DNA of 46,005 nucleotides from Capnocytophaga sp. oral taxon 863 str. F0517 (GCF_000466425.1 NZ_KE992162.1:1-46005), one strand, 5' to 3'. Positions 26,538 to 36,032 are shown, numbered from the stretch's first letter. The notes: generated by a model from the letters alone, not told the origin. Numbers and translations are program-made.

Positions 26538-27836
26538 TCACTTATTTATTATAATCAAGAAATAATTTTTCTTACCACGTTGTAGCAGCACAAAGCGGTC
26601 ATTGAGCAGGTCTTTCTCTTCTATGAGGTAGCCATCGGTCACTTTTTCCTTATTCACTGAAATGGAGTTTTCACCTATGGCACGGCGCGCTTCGGAGTTA
26701 CTTTTGATAAAGCCTGTCTTAGCAGAAAGGGCACCAATGAGGTCGAGGCCACCCTTGAGGTCGGCCAAGGAAATTTCGGCCTGTGGTACCCCGTCGAACA
26801 CCTCAAGGAAGGTCTTAGCATCCAGCTTTTTGAGGTCTTCAGAGGTAGAGTTGCCAAAGAGGATTAGGGAGGCTTGCACTGCCTTTTCCCATTCTTCACG
26901 GCCATGGACTAAGCAGGTAAGCTCTTCGGCTAATTTACTTTGTAAGGCTCTTAGGTGAGGAGCCTCGGTATGTTGGGCGATGAGGTTTTCTATCTCTTCC
27001 TTAGCCAGCATAGTAAAGATTTTGATATAGCGCTGGGCATCCGCATCGGAGGTGTTGATCCAGTACTGATAGAACTTATAGGGAGAGGTCTTTTCAGGGT
27101 CGAGCCATACATTACCGCCTTCGGACTTGCCGAACTTGGTGCCATCGGCCTTGGTGATGAGCGGACAAGTGAGGGCATAGGCCTTGCCTGCTACCTTGCG
27201 GCGGATTAGCTCCGTACCGGTGGTAATATTACCCCATTGGTCGGAGCCACCCATCTGTAGGGTGACCTCTTTCTCTTGGTAGAGGTGAAGGAAATCATAG
27301 CCCTGTAGCAGTTGGTAAGAGAACTCGGTGAAGGACATCCCCTCTGTATTTTCATTGGGGTCGAAGCGTTTTTTTACCGAATCCTTAGCCATCATATAAT
27401 TCACAGTGATATGCTTCCCAATATCACGGATGAAAGATAGGAAAGAAAAAGACTTCATCCAGTCATAGTTATTAACCAGCTCGGCACGATTGGGAGCAGT
27501 GCTTTCAAAATCAAGGAACTTGGCCAATTGTTTTTTGATACCTGCGATATTATGTGCTAAGGCCTCCTCTGTAAGTAGGTTTCTTTCAGCAGACTTTCCG
27601 GAGGGGTCGCCTATCATACCGGTAGCCCCCCCTACCAGGGCATAAGGCTTGTGACCACAATTTTGGAAATGGCGGAGCATCATCACTCCTACTAAGTGTC
27701 CTATATGTAGAGAGTCCGCCGTAGGGTCTATTCCTACATAAGCGGCTCGGGTTCCTTCTAAGAGGTGTTGTTCAGTTTCAGGCATTATATCCTGGATCAT
27801 GCCACGCCAGCGCAATTCTTCAATAAAATTCTTCAT
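26538..27836 (-). CDS. tyrS: Tyrosyl-tRNA synthetase
   Basis: A 432-residue class I synthetase that charges tRNA-Tyr. Seen: [24 protein letters not shown] with the HIGH motif, [46 protein letters not shown], and [13 protein letters not shown] as the KMSKS-equivalent loop; the C-terminal S4-like RNA-binding domain ends the protein. The frame is open to 27929, but a promoter element at 27927-27934 lies there and the family N-terminus is [13 protein letters not shown] at 27836. The predicted leader is about 85 nt; no T-box-like structure was recognised. Confidence 0.96.
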   Translation of the reverse strand: MKNFIEELRWRGMIQDIMPETEQHLLEGTRAAYVGIDPTADSLHIGHLVGVMMLRHFQNCGHKPYALVGGATGMIGDPSGKSAERNLLTEEALAHNIAGIKKQLAKFLDFESTAPNRAELVNNYDWMKSFSFLSFIRDIGKHITVNYMMAKDSVKKRFDPNENTEGMSFTEFSYQLLQGYDFLHLYQEKEVTLQMGGSDQWGNITTGTELIRRKVAGKAYALTCPLITKADGTKFGKSEGGNVWLDPEKTSPYKFYQYWINTSDADAQRYIKIFTMLAKEEIENLIAQHTEAPHLRALQSKLAEELTCLVHGREEWEKAVQASLILFGNSTSEDLKKLDAKTFLEVFDGVPQAEISLADLKGGLDLIGALSAKTGFIKSNSEARRAIGENSISVNKEKVTDGYLIEEKDLLNDRFVLLQRGKKNYFLIIINK

Positions 27837-27926
27837 TTTTATTTTTTTATCGTTTAATGATAGTATGTAGAGGGAATGTTCATTCACCTTCATGTAAGCG
27901 GAAAATGAAAATTCGCATTTGCTTTG

Positions 27927-27956
27927 CAAAAATAAGAAATAAAACTAAGATAGCAA
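27927..27956 (-). promoter_or_regulatory. Promoter of tyrS (TTG / 19 nt / TATTTTTG)
   Basis: Plus strand CAAAAATA at 27927-27934 and CAA at 27954-27956 make a minus-strand promoter with 19-nt spacing. It overlaps the 5' end of the longer open frame and so supports the start at 27836. Confidence 0.65.
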
Positions 27957-27988
27957 TGAAAAAAGTAAGAAAAAAAACACTGAGTTTG

Positions 27989-28020
27989 TTTGTTGCTCTT
28001 AGGATAAATTCGTATTTTTG
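27989..28020 (+). promoter_or_regulatory. Promoter of the lipoprotein-pepT unit (TTTG / 20 nt / TATTTTTG)
   Basis: TTTG at 27989-27992 and TATTTTTG at 28013-28020 with a 20-nt spacer, 23 nt before the ATG at 28044. One of the best consensus matches in the window; divergent from the tyrS promoter. Confidence 0.75.
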
Positions 28021-28043
28021 CGAGGAATAAACACATAATCTGA

Positions 28044-28529
28044 ATGAAAATACTCAAAGCCGCTTTTGCTGCGTTCAGGCCTTCCTTATGGTTATTGCTA
28101 TGGGTAGGCGGGTGGCTCATGGCTTGCCAGAATACCCCTAAGTCTCCAGAGGAGAAAGCGGAGGCGCCTTCCTCCGCCCTCAAGCAGATGCCGGATCCAG
28201 CCCAGCAGGCTCCTAAGGAAGCCCTCACTTCTGAGCAGGTGCTGACCCTGGTGGCAAATTTGCCTATTGCACAGCGCGCCAATAAGCAGATCAATGATTT
28301 TACACAGGGGAGGCAAGGGGTCTCTCTCTTGGTAGAAGATTCCTTGACTCGCATGAATGGGCAAGAGTACTATACCGTACGCATAGGCTACAATGGCCAA
28401 GATCGCTATGAGACCTATCATATCCTACTGGTTAACAAGCAGGATAAGAAAGACATTCGTATAGAAGATGTCGTGACAGCAGAGATGATTCCCATAGAGC
28501 AGTGGGAGAGGGAGCACGCCAATGAATAA
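28044..28529 (+). CDS. Hypothetical lipoprotein upstream of pepT
   Basis: A 161-residue protein with a long tryptophan-rich signal sequence ending in a lipobox-like WLMAC (C28). A low-complexity linker rich in P, E, A and K follows, then a compact domain (about residues 65-161) with mixed helix and strand content, including GQEYYTVRIGYNGQDRYETYHILLVNKQ. No family recognised. It is followed after 18 nt by pepT, so the two are probably one transcript, but a shared function is not evident. Confidence 0.75.
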   Translation: MKILKAAFAAFRPSLWLLLWVGGWLMACQNTPKSPEEKAEAPSSALKQMPDPAQQAPKEALTSEQVLTLVANLPIAQRANKQINDFTQGRQGVSLLVEDSLTRMNGQEYYTVRIGYNGQDRYETYHILLVNKQDKKDIRIEDVVTAEMIPIEQWEREHANE

Positions 28530-28547
28530 ACATTTTAATATTAACAT

Positions 28548-29786
28548 ATGCAAGAGAAAAAGATTATTGATCGCTTTATCCGTTATGTAAAAGTCGATTC
28601 ACAGTCTGATCCTGAGAGTACTACTACTCCTAGTACAGAGAAGCAATGGGATATCATTCACCTTTTGGTAGATGAGCTTAAGGAAATAGGACTTTCGGAA
28701 GTAGAAGTGGATGAGTATGGCTATATTATGGCTACCCTTCCTTCCAATGTGTCGCATGAGGTGCCTACCATAGGCTTCATTGCTCACTATGATACCTCTC
28801 CGGATTTCTCGGGAGCGAATGTAAACCCACAATTTGTCTATAACTATGATGGGGGAGATATAGTATTGAATGAGAAGGAAAACATAGTGTTGTCCTCTAC
28901 TTATTTTCCTGACTTGAAAAAGTATGTAGGCCAGACGATCATTACCACCGATGGGCTTTCCCTCTTAGGAGCCGATGACAAGGCTGGAGTGGCGGAGATC
29001 GTATCGGCGATGGAATACCTTTTGGAACATCCCCAGATACAACATGGAAAGATCCGCATCGCCTTCACCCCTGATGAGGAAATAGGCAAGGGGCCACATA
29101 AGTTCGATGTAGCCAAATTCGGCGCTCAGTGGGCTTATACCATGGATGGTAGCCATATAGGAGAGCTGGAGTACGAGAGCTTCAATGCTGCTGGAGCTAA
29201 GATACATATCAAAGGAAAAGGGGTACACCCAGGTACCGCCAAGGGGCGTATGATCAACTCCATCCTTATCGCCAACGAACTGATAGGAGCCCTTCCTGAG
29301 AATGAGATTCCACAACGTACCGAAGGCCGCGAGGGCTTTTTCCATGTGTTGGGCATCAAGGGAGATGTGGAGGATACCTACATCAACCTGATTATTCGCG
29401 ACCATGACCGCAAAAAGTTCAATGCTCGCAAGGAGTTACTACATACTGTAGTGAAGGATTTGCAGAAGTTGTACAAGGATGCTGTTTTTGAATTAGAAGT
29501 AGAAGACCAATACTACAATATGCGTGAGAAGATAGAACCGGTGATCCATATTGTCGAAATAGCTGAGCAAGCGATGAAGGAAGTAGGGGTAACCCCAGTG
29601 ATACAGGCTATTCGTGGTGGTACGGATGGCGCACAGCTAAGCTTCAAAGGGTTACCTTGTCCTAATATCTTCGCAGGAGGAGTGAATTTCCATGGGAAGT
29701 ACGAATACCTACCTGTTCCTAGCTTGTTCAAGGCTATAGATGTGATTGTTAAGATTGCAGAGCTAACAGCGGCTAAGAAGAAGTGA
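28548..29786 (+). CDS. pepT: Peptidase T (tripeptide aminopeptidase)
   Basis: A 412-residue M20 family metallopeptidase that releases the N-terminal residue from tripeptides in the cytoplasm. The two-zinc site residues are visible: H80 and D82 in [14 protein letters not shown], the bridging aspartate in [14 protein letters not shown] in [11 protein letters not shown], and later aspartate and histidine in the C-terminal catalytic part ([20 protein letters not shown]). The length is typical. The stop codon TGA lies inside the first unit of heptad array F; a perfect palindromic terminator follows. Confidence 0.95.
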   Translation: MQEKKIIDRFIRYVKVDSQSDPESTTTPSTEKQWDIIHLLVDELKEIGLSEVEVDEYGYIMATLPSNVSHEVPTIGFIAHYDTSPDFSGANVNPQFVYNYDGGDIVLNEKENIVLSSTYFPDLKKYVGQTIITTDGLSLLGADDKAGVAEIVSAMEYLLEHPQIQHGKIRIAFTPDEEIGKGPHKFDVAKFGAQWAYTMDGSHIGELEYESFNAAGAKIHIKGKGVHPGTAKGRMINSILIANELIGALPENEIPQRTEGREGFFHVLGIKGDVEDTYINLIIRDHDRKKFNARKELLHTVVKDLQKLYKDAVFELEVEDQYYNMREKIEPVIHIVEIAEQAMKEVGVTPVIQAIRGGTDGAQLSFKGLPCPNIFAGGVNFHGKYEYLPVPSLFKAIDVIVKIAELTAAKKK

Positions 29787-29810
29787 ACAGTGAAGAGTGA
29801 ATAGTGAAGA
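29783..29810. repeat. Heptad array F containing the pepT stop
   Basis: Four units (GTGAACA, GTGAAGA, GTGAATA, GTGAAGA). The pepT stop TGA at 29784-29786 is part of the first unit, so the array has replaced or created the end of the gene. Confidence 0.7.
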
Positions 29811-29819
29811 ACTAAAATG

Positions 29820-29857
29820 AAAAATTGCGCCTTTACAGCTGTAAAGGCGCAATTTTT
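29820..29857. terminator. Perfect 38-bp palindrome, bidirectional terminator
   Basis: Left arm 29820-29838 and right arm 29839-29857 are exact reverse complements with no unpaired centre (centre CAGCTG). A and T runs at the outer ends suit termination on both strands, between the convergent pepT and OmpA-family genes. Confidence 0.88.
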
Positions 29858-29908
29858 GATTGTTATAAAATTAGTGTCGATTATTGAGCGTTATGAATTC
29901 ACGCTTCA

Positions 29909-30745
29909 CTAATTTATTTTCGGATCCTTCATTCCTTGTTCGATCATATTATAGAATTGGTCGAGCTTAGGCAGTACCACGATACGAGTACGTCGGTTGA
30001 TAGCACGTCCCTCGGGGGTGGCATTGGAGGTAACCGGTACATATTCTCCACGCCCAGCGGCGGTCATACGAGAAGGAGCTACACCAAAGTCGCTTTGGAG
30101 GATATTAACCACCGCAGTGGCTCTTAGTACGCTCAAGTCCCAGTTGTTTCGGATACAGTTATTCTTGATAGGCACATTGTCGGTATGTCCTTCTACCATG
30201 AACTCGAAATCAGGCTTGTTGTTCACTACCTTAGCCACCTTACCCAGTACCTCACGGGCACGAGGGGTCACATTATAGCTACCACTGCTAAAGAGCATCT
30301 TATCGGAGATAGAGACATATACCACTCCCTTATCCACCTGTACGGTGATGTCTTCATCATCTAAGTTGCCCAACACGCCCTTAAGGCTCTGTACCAAAGC
30401 CAAGTTGATAGAGTCACGGCGGGTAACGGCATCACGTAGGTTTTTGATAGTGAGGTCTTTCTCTTTGATACTCTCCAAAGAGCGTTCAAGGTTATCGGCT
30501 CCTTTTTGGGAGAGCATAGTCATATTGCCCAAGTTGGTCAGTAGGCCATCGTTGTTCTTGCGTAATATCTCATTGTTAGAGCGTAGTAACTCTTTGTCTT
30601 TCAAGCAGCTATTGAGCTTGATGGTGGCAGTATTGAGTAAGTCTTCTGTACTTTTGAGTTGGTCTTGTAAGGCTCGGAATTTCTTGTTGGAAACGCAAGA
30701 GGTTAAGGCCAGTCCGCTTAGAAGAATAAGTGCAAAATTTTTCAT
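29909..30745 (-). CDS. OmpA family outer membrane lipoprotein
   Basis: A 278-residue lipoprotein (lipobox LTSC, C17) with a coiled-coil region (about residues 25-110) and a C-terminal OmpA/MotB peptidoglycan-binding domain (about 140-260): FEFMVEGHTDNVPI, LSVLRATAVVNIL, RMTAAGRGEYVPV and NRRTRIVVLP. It probably anchors the outer membrane to peptidoglycan. The coiled coil between lipid anchor and OmpA domain gives it a Pal-like but longer layout. Promoter TACTTTTG lies 29 nt upstream; the gene is a single unit ending at the palindromic terminator. Confidence 0.92.
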   Translation of the reverse strand: MKNFALILLSGLALTSCVSNKKFRALQDQLKSTEDLLNTATIKLNSCLKDKELLRSNNEILRKNNDGLLTNLGNMTMLSQKGADNLERSLESIKEKDLTIKNLRDAVTRRDSINLALVQSLKGVLGNLDDEDITVQVDKGVVYVSISDKMLFSSGSYNVTPRAREVLGKVAKVVNNKPDFEFMVEGHTDNVPIKNNCIRNNWDLSVLRATAVVNILQSDFGVAPSRMTAAGRGEYVPVTSNATPEGRAINRRTRIVVLPKLDQFYNMIEQGMKDPKIN

Positions 30746-30774
30746 AAATACAAAATTTTGAATATTTTATTGGG

Positions 30775-30782
30775 CAAAAGTA
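30775..30782 (-). promoter_or_regulatory. Promoter -7 element (TACTTTTG) for the OmpA-family gene
   Basis: Plus strand CAAAAGTA; perfect TAnnTTTG match 29 nt before the start at 30745. Confidence 0.55.
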
Positions 30783-30863
30783 CGTTTTTTCCCTTAATAA
30801 TACCCCCTATGAAAAGTTAAATGTCTTCCTTGCTCACTCAAGCGATATTACCTTTTATTTTTC

Positions 30864-30895
30864 TTTGGTAGTTTGCCAAAAAATCACTAACTTTG
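30864..30895 (+). promoter_or_regulatory. Promoter of the M16 peptidase gene (TTTG / 20 nt / TAACTTTG)
   Basis: TTTG at 30864-30867 and TAACTTTG at 30888-30895 with a 20-nt spacer, 19 nt before the ATG at 30915. A textbook Bacteroidota promoter. Confidence 0.78.
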
Positions 30896-30914
30896 TACCT
30901 TTAATAAATTATTT

Positions 30915-33842
30915 ATGTTGAAAAGAAATCTATTCTTAGGTATTTCTGCAATCGCCTCTTCCCTGAGTGTTTTCGGACAAAACTACCAGTGGAAGGAAGC
31001 AGAGAGTGGGGGATATGCTTATCGATATGTAACTAATGACCCTACTCATGCGCGTTTCTATACGCTCAAGAATGGTCTTACCGTCATACTAAGCCCCACC
31101 AACAAGGAACCCCGTATACAATGTTATGTAGCGGTAAGGGCAGGGAGTAAGACCGATCCGGCTACTCATACCGGGCTGGCACACTACTTGGAGCACCTGC
31201 TCTTCAAGGGGACGGATAAGTATGGCACCTTAGACTGGGCAAAAGAAAAAGTAGAGCTCGATAAAATAGATGCCCTCTACGAAAAGTATAACAAAACCAA
31301 AGACCCCGAGGAGCGTAAAAAAATCTATAAGGAAATAGACCGAGTATCGGGTATTGCCAGCCAATATGCGATTGCCAATGAGTATGACAAGATGATGACC
31401 TCCATGGGAGCCCAAGGCACCAACGCCTTCACCTCTTTCGAGCAAACCGTCTATACTGATGATGTGCCCTCCAATGCCTTGAACAAATATATAGCTGTAC
31501 AGGCCGAGCGCTTCCGCAATCCTGTATTGCGTATCTTCCATACCGAATTGGAGGCTGTATATGAGGAAAAGAACCGTTCCTTGGATAACGATGGAAGCTT
31601 GGTACTGGAAACTCTCTTGGCCAATCTCTTTCAAAAGCATAACTATGGCCAACAGACAACCATAGGTACCGTGGAACACCTCAAAAATCCATCCTTGATA
31701 GAGATACGCAAGTACTTCAATACCTATTATGTGCCTAACAATATGGCAGTAATTCTCTCTGGGGACTTCAATCCGGATACCGCCATTGCTACCATTGATA
31801 AGGCTTTTTCTTATATGAAGCATAAGGAGGTACCCCAGTATACTTTTGAGAAAGAAGCCCCTATCACCAGCCCTATTATCAAGGAAGTGGTAGGCCCCGA
31901 TGCCGAGAGTGTGACCCTTGCCTACCGCTTGCCCAGCACTCAGGAGAAGGAAGCCCTTTTGGCCAACCTCATTGGCTCAATCCTTACCAATGGCAAGGCA
32001 GGACTGATTGACCTGAACCTAGTCAAGAAGCAAAAGCTCTTGCGTGCAAGTGCTTACCCTTATTTGCTCGTGGATTATGGCATGCTCTATATCTCGGCTG
32101 CTCCTTCCCAAGGTCAGTCTTTGGATGAGGTGAGAAAATTGATAATCAATGAGATAGAAAATCTGAAGAAAGGAAATTTTGATAACGACTTGCTCCCTTC
32201 TATTGTCAATAACTTCAAGAAGGATGTGATACAAGATGCCGAGACCTATAGTGGACGCGCCAATATGCTTATGCGTGCCTTTACTTCAAAAATCGACTGG
32301 AGAGACCAAGTAGCTTATGTGAATGATATTCAGAAAATTACCAAAAAGGATATCGTTGATTTTGCTAATAAGTATTTTGGGGACAACTATGTGGCTGTCT
32401 ATAAGAAAAAAGGAGAACGTACCGATGTGGAGAAGATAGAAAAACCAGCTATTACCCCTGTGGAAACCAATGCTGGCAAGCAATCCGAGTTTGTTAAGCA
32501 AATCCAAGCGATGCCTAGCACTCCTGTGGCGCCTGTTTTCTTGGATTACAATAAGGATATGCAAAAGGGCAAACTCGGTAAGGCTGAGGTGCTCTATGTA
32601 CAGAACAAGGATAACGACCTTTTCCGCTTGAATTTCCGTTATAAAATGGGCTCTCTTAATGACTTGAAGATGGCCGTTGCGGCTCAATATATACAATTCT
32701 TAGGTACTGATAAGAAGTCAGCCGAGCAGATTTCTAAGGAGTTCTACAAGATCGCCTCCAGCTTCAGGGTGACAACCAATGAGGAATATACCTACGTGAC
32801 GATAGAGGGCTTACAAGAGAATTTCCAAGCAGCAGTGGCGCTCTATGAGGATTTGGTACTCCATGCCAAGGTAGACGAACAGGCACTCCAGTCCCTAAAG
32901 GCTCGTATTGTCAAATACCGTACAGATGTGAAGGCCAACCGAAACCAAATCATGCAGGCGCTGACCAGCTATGCTCTCTACGGCCCTAAGAATAAGTACA
33001 ATCATGCCCTTTCCAATGCACAGTTGGAGGCCACTACAGCAGAAGAGCTCGTCGATAGAATCAAAAAGCTCAACGAAGTAGAACAAACCATTATCTATTA
33101 CGGCCCTGCTTCTCTCAAGCAGCTTACCCAAAAGCTGGCCAAGCTACACAAAGTGCCCACTGAATTTGCTCAAGTGCCACCAGCACAAAGGTTTGAACAG
33201 CTTACCCCAACCCAAAACAAGGTACTCTTTACCGATTACGAGATGGTACAGGCCGAAACCCGTTGGGTTAGAAATACAGATACTTACAACCCTGCTGAAA
33301 CCACTCTTATCCGTGTATTCAACAACTATTTCGGAGGAAGTATGAGCTCCTTGGTCTTCCAGACCATTCGTGAGAGTAAGGCCTTGGCTTACAGTACTTA
33401 TGGAACGTACCGCATTCCTGCCAAAAAAGAAGATAAGTACTATATGCTTGCCTATGTAGGGGCACAAGCCGATAAGTTCCAAGAAGCGATCTCGGCTATG
33501 AATGAGCTACTGACTACTATGCCAGAGATACCCGACAACTTCCAGTTGGCAAAAGGGCAATTAAAGCAAGATATACAGACCGATCGTATCACTCAGGACA
33601 ATATCATCTTCAGCTACTTAGCTGCACAGCAGTTGGGATTGAAGGAAGATATCCGAAAGAAGGTCTACGAACAGGTAGATAAGATCACCTTCAAGGATAT
33701 CCAAGCCTTCCATAATAAGTACCTCTCTCACAAGCCTTATACCTATGTAATTTTGGCCTCCGAGAAGAGACTTCCTAAGGAAGAACTTCAAAAAATAGGC
33801 GAATTTAAGAAAGTAAGCCTCGAAGAATTGTTTGGATTCTAA
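30915..33842 (+). CDS. M16 family zinc peptidase (pitrilysin/insulinase type), exported
   Basis: A 975-residue protein with a signal peptide (about residues 1-21, ending SVFGQ). The inverse zinc motif HxxEH is HYLEH at 90-94, and the later zinc-ligand glutamate lies in ELEAVYEEKNRS around 211-222. A helical insertion rich in K, E and D (about 105-150) separates them, as in a subgroup of bacterial M16 enzymes. The second half repeats the M16 fold without a zinc site (SMSSLVFQTIRESKALAYSTYGTYR is its conserved block). Substrates of such periplasmic enzymes are short peptides. A single-gene unit; heptad array G starts 4 nt after its stop. Confidence 0.94.
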   Translation: MLKRNLFLGISAIASSLSVFGQNYQWKEAESGGYAYRYVTNDPTHARFYTLKNGLTVILSPTNKEPRIQCYVAVRAGSKTDPATHTGLAHYLEHLLFKGTDKYGTLDWAKEKVELDKIDALYEKYNKTKDPEERKKIYKEIDRVSGIASQYAIANEYDKMMTSMGAQGTNAFTSFEQTVYTDDVPSNALNKYIAVQAERFRNPVLRIFHTELEAVYEEKNRSLDNDGSLVLETLLANLFQKHNYGQQTTIGTVEHLKNPSLIEIRKYFNTYYVPNNMAVILSGDFNPDTAIATIDKAFSYMKHKEVPQYTFEKEAPITSPIIKEVVGPDAESVTLAYRLPSTQEKEALLANLIGSILTNGKAGLIDLNLVKKQKLLRASAYPYLLVDYGMLYISAAPSQGQSLDEVRKLIINEIENLKKGNFDNDLLPSIVNNFKKDVIQDAETYSGRANMLMRAFTSKIDWRDQVAYVNDIQKITKKDIVDFANKYFGDNYVAVYKKKGERTDVEKIEKPAITPVETNAGKQSEFVKQIQAMPSTPVAPVFLDYNKDMQKGKLGKAEVLYVQNKDNDLFRLNFRYKMGSLNDLKMAVAAQYIQFLGTDKKSAEQISKEFYKIASSFRVTTNEEYTYVTIEGLQENFQAAVALYEDLVLHAKVDEQALQSLKARIVKYRTDVKANRNQIMQALTSYALYGPKNKYNHALSNAQLEATTAEELVDRIKKLNEVEQTIIYYGPASLKQLTQKLAKLHKVPTEFAQVPPAQRFEQLTPTQNKVLFTDYEMVQAETRWVRNTDTYNPAETTLIRVFNNYFGGSMSSLVFQTIRESKALAYSTYGTYRIPAKKEDKYYMLAYVGAQADKFQEAISAMNELLTTMPEIPDNFQLAKGQLKQDIQTDRITQDNIIFSYLAAQQLGLKEDIRKKVYEQVDKITFKDIQAFHNKYLSHKPYTYVILASEKRLPKEELQKIGEFKKVSLEELFGF

Positions 33843-33846
33843 GATA

Positions 33847-34015
33847 GTGACCAATGACCAATGACCAGTGATTAGTGACCAATGACTAGTGACCAATGAC
33901 TAGTGACCAGTGACTAGTTATTAGTGACTAATAATAAATGACAAGTGACTAACGATTAATAATCAGAAAGATATTAGTCGTTAGTCACTTGTCATTAGTC
34001 ATTAATCGTTATTCA
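33847..34015. repeat. Heptad array G, largest inverted array
   Basis: Seventeen forward units (GTGACCA, ATGACTA, GTGACTA and variants, 33847-33965) are followed by 8 nt and six reverse-oriented units (TTAGTCG, TTAGTCA, CTTGTCA, TTAGTCA, TTAATCG, TTATTCA, 33974-34015). A perfect 19-bp stem forms between 33937-33955 and 33978-33996. The stop codon of the minus-strand MFS gene (34009-34011) lies in the last unit. It fills the gap between two convergent genes. Confidence 0.9.
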
Positions 34016-35235
34016 CTTAATTTCGTTTTTACTTTCCTCAAGTTTGGCAAGAAATAAGCCGCAAGCCCCATCAAAGGGAGGAAGGAACATACCTTATAGA
34101 CGAAGGTAATGCTAGTCATATCAATGAGCTTGCCCAGTATGGCCGAGCCTAAGCCCGCCATCCCGAAGGCTAAGCCGTAGAAAACTCCTGAAATCATCCC
34201 AATTTTCTTGGGTAACAGCTCTTGAGCATAGACTAAGATAGAGGCAAAAGCCGAGGAGATGATAAAGCCAATGAGGACTACTAAAACGGCGGTCGTTTGC
34301 GCATCGGCATACGGGAGCCATAGGGCAAAAGGAGCCGTGCCGAGGATGGAGAACCATATGATAAACTTCCTGCCCACTCTGTCACCGAAGAAGCCCCCAA
34401 TGAGGGTGCCCGCCGCTGCTGCTCCTAAGTAATAGAAGAGGTAGAGCTGTGCCTGAGCGTGGGTGAAGCCGAAGGTCTTGATAGTATAGAACTGTAGGTA
34501 GTTGCTGATGCCTGCGGTATAGAAGTTTTTGGAAAAGACTAAGAACATTAGGATAATCAAGGAGTTGCGTATCTGGGCATGGGTTAGGTCGGGTAGGGGG
34601 ATCTCTCGTTTTTTGAGTGCCTGTGCTTGTCGGATTAGCTTCTTACGCCAGGAGGCTATAAAAAATAACACTACGATGGCAAGCATCGGAAAGAGGACGA
34701 ACCAAATGAGACGTTCTAAGTGGCTTTCTTCGACCAGCTGCCCATGGGTTATTTTCTTGGTAAAGACAATCAGAATGACTAATAGAGGCGCTAAGGCAGT
34801 ACCAGCATTGCCGCCAAGCTGAAAAACAGCCTGGGTGAAGGAGCGCTTGCCCCCTGAAGCCAAAAAGGCAATACGGGAGGCCTCCGGATGGAAGATGGAA
34901 GAACCGATCCCTACAAAAATAACAGAAAGGAGCACTAAGGCATAGCTATTGACCCAGGAGAGCAGTCCGATACCTAACGCACTGAAGGTCATTCCTACGA
35001 TTTGGGCATAGGGTTGAGGATGTTTGTCTGTATAAGCACCTACCAAAGGTTGTAAAATGGAGGCCGATACCTGATAGCAGAAAGTAATTAGCCCTATCTG
35101 TGCCATAGAGAGGGCAAACTCCTGCTTGAGTGCTGGGTAGATGGAGGGAAGTACCCCCTGTAGTAAGTCATTCAGCCCATGGGAGAGGGAAATGAGAATG
35201 ATGATCAGGTAGTTGGTAGTTTGTCTGTTTTCCAT
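34009..35235 (-). CDS. MFS transporter, fosmidomycin-resistance (Fsr) type
   Basis: A 408-residue transporter with 12 predicted helices. The opening SHGLNDLLQGVLPSIYPALKQEF and the FHPEASRIAFLASGGKRSFTQAVFQLGGNAGTALAPLL block are characteristic of the Fsr branch of the major facilitator superfamily, exporters related to the E. coli fosmidomycin resistance protein. The real substrate is unknown. The stop codon and the final serine-glutamate codons are contributed by heptad array G, so the gene end has been remodelled by the repeat. A TATTTTTG promoter element precedes it. Confidence 0.9.
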   Translation of the reverse strand: MENRQTTNYLIIILISLSHGLNDLLQGVLPSIYPALKQEFALSMAQIGLITFCYQVSASILQPLVGAYTDKHPQPYAQIVGMTFSALGIGLLSWVNSYALVLLSVIFVGIGSSIFHPEASRIAFLASGGKRSFTQAVFQLGGNAGTALAPLLVILIVFTKKITHGQLVEESHLERLIWFVLFPMLAIVVLFFIASWRKKLIRQAQALKKREIPLPDLTHAQIRNSLIILMFLVFSKNFYTAGISNYLQFYTIKTFGFTHAQAQLYLFYYLGAAAAGTLIGGFFGDRVGRKFIIWFSILGTAPFALWLPYADAQTTAVLVVLIGFIISSAFASILVYAQELLPKKIGMISGVFYGLAFGMAGLGSAILGKLIDMTSITFVYKVCSFLPLMGLAAYFLPNLRKVKTKLSE

Positions 35236-35254
35236 GATAAAAGGATTAGGAATG

Positions 35255-35262
35255 CAAAAATA
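35255..35262 (-). promoter_or_regulatory. Promoter -7 element (TATTTTTG) for the MFS gene
   Basis: Plus strand CAAAAATA; perfect TAnnTTTG match 19 nt before the start at 35235. Confidence 0.55.
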
Positions 35263-35335
35263 CGAATTATATGACTTTTTTCTCCTTTTTAAAAAGATTT
35301 TTTATAAACCATTTTTATTTCTGAAAGAATATTGT

Positions 35336-35343
35336 TATCTTTG
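35336..35343 (+). promoter_or_regulatory. Promoter -7 element (TATCTTTG) for the barrel gene and probably guaA
   Basis: Perfect TAnnTTTG match 19 nt before the ATG at 35363. No other promoter is seen before guaA, which may be read from here across heptad array H. Confidence 0.6.
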
Positions 35344-35362
35344 CCACGAATAAGCGTTTGCT

Positions 35363-35956
35363 ATGAGGAAGGTCATTTTATCTTTTCTATGCCTATTTTC
35401 TCTATGTCTGCAAGGGCAAGAGCAGGAGAGTAATGTACGAGTAGGAGCGAAGGCCGGGCTTTCCTTGGCTACTTTCTCTCGAGGTTTTTTCTACCAGCAG
35501 GAGGATTTCACTTACCTGCCCAGTCTCTATGCGGGGGCGACCCTCTCGGTACGTACGGATCGTACCCTTAGCGGCAAGCTGGAGCTACTCTATTCCGGGC
35601 AGGGAGCTCGTCATCGGGAGCATTATACGTCGGCCTATGCAGGAGACTATTCCACCGCTTATCTCTCCTTGGGCTATATCATTCACTTTCGCTTATTCGA
35701 ACATCTGTACTTGGATGCAGGGCTGACCACTGACCTTCTAATCAAGAAAGATAGCAAGGTACCCTCTCCTAAAACCTTTGATGTAGCTGGACTGGTAGGG
35801 GTGGAAGTACCTCTCTTTTCCTTCCTAAGCCTTGAGGCACGAGCCAAATCGGGTAGGGGAGGTATCAACAATTATACGGATTACTATGGAGGTACCCCCT
35901 TCAATACCGATCTGAATAACTTAGTATTGCAAGTGGGAGCAGTATACTACTTTTAA
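35363..35956 (+). CDS. Outer membrane beta-barrel (PorT-like/OMP_b-brl) protein
   Basis: A 197-residue protein with a signal peptide (MRKVILSFLCLFSLCLQGQ) and an eight-strand-like barrel pattern: RVGAKAGLSLATFSRG, LPSLYAGATLSVR, SGKLELLYSGQGA, AYLSLGYIIHFRLFEHLYLDAGL, and the final strand LNNLVLQVGAVYYF ending in phenylalanine. The GAKAGLSLA start is common to the outer membrane beta-barrel domain proteins of Bacteroidota. Ligand unknown. Its TAA stop is followed with no gap by heptad array H, then guaA. Confidence 0.85.
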   Translation: MRKVILSFLCLFSLCLQGQEQESNVRVGAKAGLSLATFSRGFFYQQEDFTYLPSLYAGATLSVRTDRTLSGKLELLYSGQGARHREHYTSAYAGDYSTAYLSLGYIIHFRLFEHLYLDAGLTTDLLIKKDSKVPSPKTFDVAGLVGVEVPLFSFLSLEARAKSGRGGINNYTDYYGGTPFNTDLNNLVLQVGAVYYF

Positions 35957-36025
35957 AGTTTTGAGTTTTGAGTTCTTAGTTAGTTTGGAACTCAAAACTC
36001 AAAACTCAAAACTCAAAACTCAAAA
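35957..36025. repeat. Heptad array H (TTTTGAG / CTCAAAA) before guaA
   Basis: AGTTTTG, AGTTTTG, AGTTCTT start at the base after a stop codon; five exact CTCAAAA units occupy 35991-36025. Arms 35957-35975 and 35988-36006 form a perfect 19-bp stem with a 12-nt loop. The array ends 7 nt before the guaA ATG. It is the only array here with several identical consecutive units. Confidence 0.88.
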
Positions 36026-36032
36026 CATGTAA

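Noticed and set aside
27837-27926. T-box riboswitch in the tyrS leader
   Set aside because: The leader is only about 85 nt, with no T-box sequence or terminator/antiterminator pair seen.
31230-31823. 197-codon open frame antisense to the M16 peptidase gene
   Set aside because: It is a shadow of a well-supported gene, lacks any recognisable domain, and has no promoter signature.
33847-34015. Heptad arrays as replication iterons or an attachment site
   Set aside because: They recur at ten or more unrelated gaps with different unit sequences, with no replication initiator or integrase nearby.
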